DNA of 64,000 nt, from NCBI GenBank assembly GCA_029582165.1, contig CM055874.1:25954383-26018382 (forward strand), written 5' to 3'. The position numbers and the translations under genes are program-made. The stretch is from Portulaca oleracea. Taxonomy: Eukaryota > Streptophyta > Magnoliopsida > Caryophyllales > Portulacaceae. The notes beneath the pieces were generated by a model. The model had not been told where the DNA came from. It saw only the letters and a program-made list of their open reading frames with translations, and searched no databases. Positions 59,370 through 64,000 of this stretch are shown in pieces (the stretch's first letter is position 1; every line of letters begins with the position of its first letter).

Positions 59370-61430
59370 AATAATGTATCAATACAATTGTAGATAATCC
59401 AAGTGCTTCACCATACAAACTTTTTAACATTTACCGGAAAGTCAAAATCTAGATAACCTTTAAACTTGAATAATCTATACTTGTTTACCCAAACATATAT
59501 CAAAAAAGGTTTTTCGATTTGCAGAATATAGACAAAAAGGCATGGATGTAACTCGTGAACTTGAACTTGACCGTGAACTTCATTATCCAAACCCATTGTG
59601 CTCTATCCAACATCAACCAAAGTAACATGTAAAACCAAATAAAAATAAGGTAAATAAGTAATACAAAGTCCCTTCAATTTAAAATCCACAAGTGACTTGT
59701 TTCTTTCTAGAGTTCTTTACAACGCTGCTCATTTTATACATCATAATTTCATCATAAATTAATAACATTATATGGATTATTACACAATTAATTGTATGTG
59801 CATTCATCCTTCCTCACTATATAGCTTAATCTTATAAGTTGTCCATTTGAAGGCTCTCCATTTAATCCCTAATAGGATATAAAATCCGGAGAAAAAGCTT
59901 TGTCCATAATCATACTAAAATCAGGGATCAGACCCACAGATTCGCATACTATAGACTGTTTAGACATGCTTACCGCCTTTGTGATCATGGTTATCACCCT
60001 TCAAGTAGTTGGTAACATGGAATAGGAGTTACCACAGTAGGAAATATGATCTCAGGAAGACAACTGTTAGTTTTCATACTAAATAGTAGAAACCATAGAC
60101 CAAATAGGCCATCTGAAGAAGAAATGGCACACAACATAGGCCATCTGAAGAAGAGATATAAATCCGAAAAAACCTGCAAGATCTTTCATGTGGATAACAA
60201 TTTCTTACCAAAGGCAACCTATAGTTATCCCTGTCAGCACCCGATTTTGTGTCTTTACTCCTCAGTGACATTATTTCCCTGGAACATAAAACCTCTACAT
60301 AGGTAACTACTTTGAAGTTGACTAGCCCCTGCTAGCCCCTATGTACCACATTTCCATCATTGAGTTTTTTCTTTGCTATGTATTCAGAATTTTAACAGAT
60401 TGAATACCCATAAGAGGAAAAAGAAGGAATCCTTACTTGGTTATCTCGTCACTGCTATCCTTACTACCATCACCTATCGTAGGCCTTGTTGAATATATAA
60501 GACTAGAAAAATAAGGTTAGAAGCCCATATCATTGACAGTAAATTTTGTCAATTAGGAATCGTAATACCTGAAATTTGGCTGGTTAATTTGTTGAATTGC
60601 TTTGAAAATACAGCATCGTCATTGCATCTAAGATGAAAATCTCCATATTTTCAGTTGATATGCAAGATCGAAGCCAAAGTACAGTAACCTAGTATATTGA
60701 ATCCAAAGAAAACAGGCATAAGAAACCTAATTCAGAAACAAATCATTCACTTTTCCTAATTTCTTCCATTCACAAACCCAAATTTATCAATAATTGAGAT
60801 GTGAGGGTGATATTAAGATCGAAATGAAAAGATCAATTTATCAATACCTAAGGTGGGTTTGGAGCTACCCGAGCAGGGGATTGTCTATAGAAGAAATAAA
60901 AGGGTTGCGGTTGCAAAGGCATAGCTAACATATTTGATCAACACATGTCTTTTACCATGGTGAGTCATGAAGCAGCCACTCAAAAGTCTTTAGTGTAAAT
61001 TATCAGCACAGTACCTTGTATATAGCAAGAAAATTATTTACAATAGTACCAAGTAAAAAAAAAAAAAAAAAAAGAACCTACCATGACAATTGGCATATCT
61101 CAAATCTCATATCACCCTAGCAAATATATTCAAAATATAGGGAAAATCCAGCAACTATACTTCATATGCATAAGATAATTAATACAATCAACCACCTTAA
61201 GCAAACCAAAGAGCAAAGACAGGCTTACCCTATTTGTTTTTCACTTTTTGTTTTTGTTAAAAAAGAAACAAAGAGCAAAGACTGATTCATAGAAAAATAA
61301 CTGGAATAATCGACATCATCTCCGCCAAATTCCTCAAGTGAAACCTACGGTCAAATTAAAAAAAATTAATTATTTACCATCATAAGATAATATTAATCAA
61401 AAAACAACATTACGTGATAATAACTTCATT
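59370..61430. other. unassigned DNA
   Basis: No convincing gene. AT-rich, with a short local duplication of ATAGGCCATCTGAAGAAGA (60106 and 60137) and an A-run at about 61054-61074. It could include intron or flank of the minus-strand gene ending at 63606, but nothing proves it. Confidence 0.4.
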
Positions 61431-61436
61431 AACTAT

Positions 61437-61479
61437 AATGATGATGATGATGATGATGATAATAATAATAATAATAATA

Positions 61480-61512
<33 letters not shown>
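61437..61512. repeat. (GAT)n-(AAT)n compound microsatellite
   Basis: About eight ATG triplets followed by about 17 AAT triplets. A further (AAT)n patch lies at about 61912-61942. Confidence 0.95.
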
Positions 61513-61594
61513 ATAATCATGCTAATAACAATAAATTATAATAATTATAATAATACTAATATAAACAATAATAACAATAAACATACTAATAATA

Positions 61595-61876
61595 CTCCCT
61601 CCGTCCCAAAATATTTGTCTCCTTTGATTTAGAACGTATTTTAAGGAAAATCAACAAATTAATCTCAATTAGCAATAAAATACTAATAATACCCTTAGTT
61701 TTAAATTTAAAACTACTATTTACACTTTTCCCTCTCATATTTAAATACTTTTAAAATTCAAATTAAGGGTATTTTAGTAATTTCAATAAAATAAAAGTTT
61801 CCATTTTAGGAAAGTGGACATAATTTTGGGACATCCAAAAATGGAATAGTGGACAAATAATTTGGGACGGAAGAAG
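61595..61876. mobile_element. Stowaway MITE
   Basis: 282 bp, left CTCCCTCCGTCCCAAA and right complement of CTTCTTCCGTCCCAAA, with TA duplications at 61593-61594 and 61877-61878. Not the same subfamily as the CCD8-intron copy. Confidence 0.93.
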
Positions 61877-62299
61877 TATTATACAAATTAATAATATTTA
61901 CAACAACAACAATAACAATAATAATAATAATAATAATAATAGTAAAATACAAAAAAATCAAATCCAAAAATTACGGCAGAAACGCCTGAAAACGGTGTCT
62001 CGCCAATGTACGATGGCCGAGACACCCTCTGACACCCTCTAGGGGCATGCCGACCTGGCGAAGACGCCACCAGATAGCGTTTCATCCAAGGTAGAAACGC
62101 CATATTCAAGTGTTTCTGCCAAGGTTCAAACGTCATATAAGGGCATTTCTATCCCGGCAGAAATTCATGATTTGCGAATTTTTAATCCAATAATTTAGGA
62201 AAAAATTAATCTCTTCTTCGTCAAATGATCTTCTATTATGTATTTTGAATAAAAATATCTTCTATTATGTATTTTGAATAAATTTTTAGATAAGTGTAT

Positions 62300-62307
<8 letters not shown>

Positions 62308-62360
<53 letters not shown>
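62308..62360. repeat. (GA)n microsatellite
   Basis: About 26 uninterrupted GA units. Confidence 0.95.
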
Positions 62361-62362
<2 letters not shown>

Positions 62363-62469
62363 GAGATTGACTTTTGGTTGTTTGGTGCCCGGCTTTTTGA
62401 ATAGCTTTTTGGAGAAAATGACTTTTTGGATAGTTATTGGCTGTTTGACTAGTCAATATGCCAATTTGG

Positions 62470-63332
62470 GGTGTTTGGTAGATTGGCGGATTCAATTAGC
62501 TTTTTGCCCCCAAAAAGCCAATTTGTAAAAAGCTACTATGAGTAGCTTTTTGTAAATAACTGTTGGCTTTTTATATTTTAAATTACCGTATTAACCAACT
62601 AATTCACAAAAATTATAAAAATTGCCATCAAAATAATTTAGGTTTAGGTTTTTAATATCTTATAGGGTTTTAGGATACCTCTACTACTGCCTGTATTCAC
62701 TCTTTTGCCGCCTGTCTTCACTCTTCTCCAAGCACGCTAATTTATTTACGTTTTTTTTAATCTCGGGGTACATCGTTACGTAATTTTAGTAGTCTTAATT
62801 CATTTGCGTTTCTTATCCTTTTGGACAATAAGATTTATGTATGATAATACTTGTGTCCAAAATCTCCTAATTTATTTATTTTTCCTATTAATTTGAATAA
62901 GAGACTCATATTGTCATTATGGTTTATGTTGACAATGTAGTTACTAATTGATGACACATATATTTATTGTTTAAAATAGTGTAATTTCTACAAATAAATT
63001 ATAAAATATCTACATTAAATTGTAAAAGTACATTGGAATAAAAAAAACTAAAAATGAATATAAATCATAATGTTAAACCTAAAAATGAATTACATATGGA
63101 TAAAAAACCTAAAAATGAATTTAAAAAATCATAATGTTAAAAAAACTAAAAAATAAAGCCAAGGGCACCATTGGAAATCAGGAGAAAAAACCATCCTACA
63201 AACATCTAACTCTACAAAACACTATTTTATGCAAACAACTAATACAAACTGCTGACAAAAATGGCAACAAAGCGAAAGTCAAAGTGAAGCAATTGTAAAG
63301 CGGTAACAAATAAGCATTAACCAAACGCTCCC
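62470..63332. mobile_element. possible TIR element with GTTTGGT ends
   Basis: Left GGGTGTTTGGTAGATTGG and right complement AGGGAGCGTTTGGTTAATG are imperfect inverted ends of a type common in plant hAT/Harbinger MITEs. No target duplication found. The interior is AT-rich and non-coding. Confidence 0.3.
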
Positions 63333-63605
63333 TGAATGAGAGAGTGAGAGGGATGAGAAGGCAGTTTGAGAACTTTTATGACAAAAGGGGACAACGCCAA
63401 CGAAAAGAGGGCAACACCAACAAAGGCTTAAATAATTGAATACATGCTTACAGTGATTACAGATTACAACTTAACTACATTCTTCTAATGTCACCAAGAG
63501 GAAACTTGTGATATATGTAGCCCATACGCCGTGCTGATCTAATTTCCTCTCCAAAAGATGAGCTTAACGAAGACGTTAATAATTCTTATGCAAACTTGGA
63601 AGTGG

Positions 63606-63698
63606 TTACTTCTGGTCTGTGTAGACGGCATCAACATCATCGAATTGTAGCAATTCAGACATGAGCTCTTTGTTCAGCTCCATAGCTTCATCATCAAC
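63606..63698 (-). CDS. last coding exon of a YebC/TACO1-like gene (partial)
   Basis: On the minus strand an AG acceptor (63699-63700) is followed by 30 codons and TAA. They include VDDEAMELNKELMSELLQF and FDDVDAVYTDQK. This resembles the C-terminus of the YebC/TACO1 family (probable transcriptional or translational regulators, organellar in plants), which ends in a D-x-D-V-x-x-V-Y-T motif. Upstream exons are beyond the window. The intron carries a hAT-like element from 63768. Sequence left of 63606 (to about 63460) is likely 3' UTR. Only 30 residues are available, so the family call is tentative. Confidence 0.6.
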   Translation of the reverse strand, partial: VDDEAMELNKELMSELLQFDDVDAVYTDQK

Positions 63699-63767
63699 CT
63701 GTTGGCAGGACATACATATGAACGATAGATATTAAGACGAGCACATCCAGAGAATGCTTCTTGAAGC

Positions 63768-64000
63768 TAGGGCTGAGCATCGGTCGAATTTGGGAATTTG
63801 GTCGGACCGAAGACTAAACCAAAAAATGTTCAGTCCAGGACTGGACCGACCAAAAATTTTTAGGTCCTGGGCTGGGCCGACCGAAATTCTAGTCATCGGT
63901 CCAATCTAGATTGGACTATGCACAAGCAATAATGAGAAAGATTGAAAGAAATTCGGAAATTTTAGTAGTTGAGTCATCATTGTTCGGTCCTTCGGTCTAG
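63768..64000. mobile_element. hAT-like non-autonomous element, right part outside the window
   Basis: Starts TAGGGCTGAGCATCGGTC and is dense in GGTCC / GGACCGACC motifs, like 56115-56744. It lies in an intron of the gene ending at 63606 and continues past the window end. Confidence 0.7.

Noticed and set aside
59370..61430. Host exons upstream of the YebC-like gene or a separate gene
   Set aside because: No splice-consistent coding segment could be supported by eye.
61978..62160. Tandem or regulatory meaning of the GAAACGCC / GAGACACC-rich patch
   Set aside because: Irregular short repeats without consistent period or symmetry.

Overview
This window reads as nuclear DNA of a flowering plant, most likely a eudicot. 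It is AT-rich, has spliced plant-type exons, Stowaway and hAT-type miniature elements, an Au-type SINE, a plant L1-like LINE with zf-RVT and RNase H domains, and Ty1/copia, Ty3/gypsy, CACTA and Mutator-like elements. I cannot name the species. Only two host genes are supported, both partial. Almost everything else is transposable-element (TE) sequence, mostly broken.

Left edge (1-7031): a minus-strand Ty1/copia element runs off the window start and ends with its 5' LTR at 4862. Its end lies 58 bp upstream of a 3' splice site of a plus-strand gene whose last three exons (4921-7031) encode the C-terminus of carotenoid cleavage dioxygenase 8, the carlactone synthase of strigolactone biosynthesis. 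Both visible introns carry MITEs.

Nested core (about 7960-54760): one minus-strand LINE is cut into four pieces by three LTR-type insertions. (1) 9848-24084 is a tandem LTR-internal-LTR-internal-LTR array of a gag-only Ty3/gypsy-type element inside one CTATC target duplication. (2) 24419-48532 is a solo-LTR-like element (C) that itself carries a second solo LTR (D), a Mutator-like MITE and a complete small LTR element (E). The MITE contains a copia-type solo LTR and a gag-pol gypsy element (B). B contains a truncated CACTA transposon, which contains two long foldbacks. (3) 48739-52861 is a solo LTR (F) related to the first array, with a further insert (G). At its deepest the nesting is six levels: LINE, C, MULE, B, CACTA, foldback.

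Right edge (54763-64000): a decayed LTR related to C with a hAT-like insert, a Mutator/FRS-type transposase pseudogene cut by a CACTA end, a MITE with an Au-type SINE inside it, microsatellites, a Stowaway MITE, and the last coding exon of a minus-strand gene resembling YebC/TACO1. A second hAT-like element runs off the end.

The most interesting material is the tandem gag-only array, a set of four identical palindromes spaced at whole helical turns upstream of an LTR TATA box, telo-box motifs at the predicted start sites of three related LTR families, a 534-bp foldback, and an uncharacterised ORF between PBS and gag in element B. No motif search or alignment program was run; identities are by eye.
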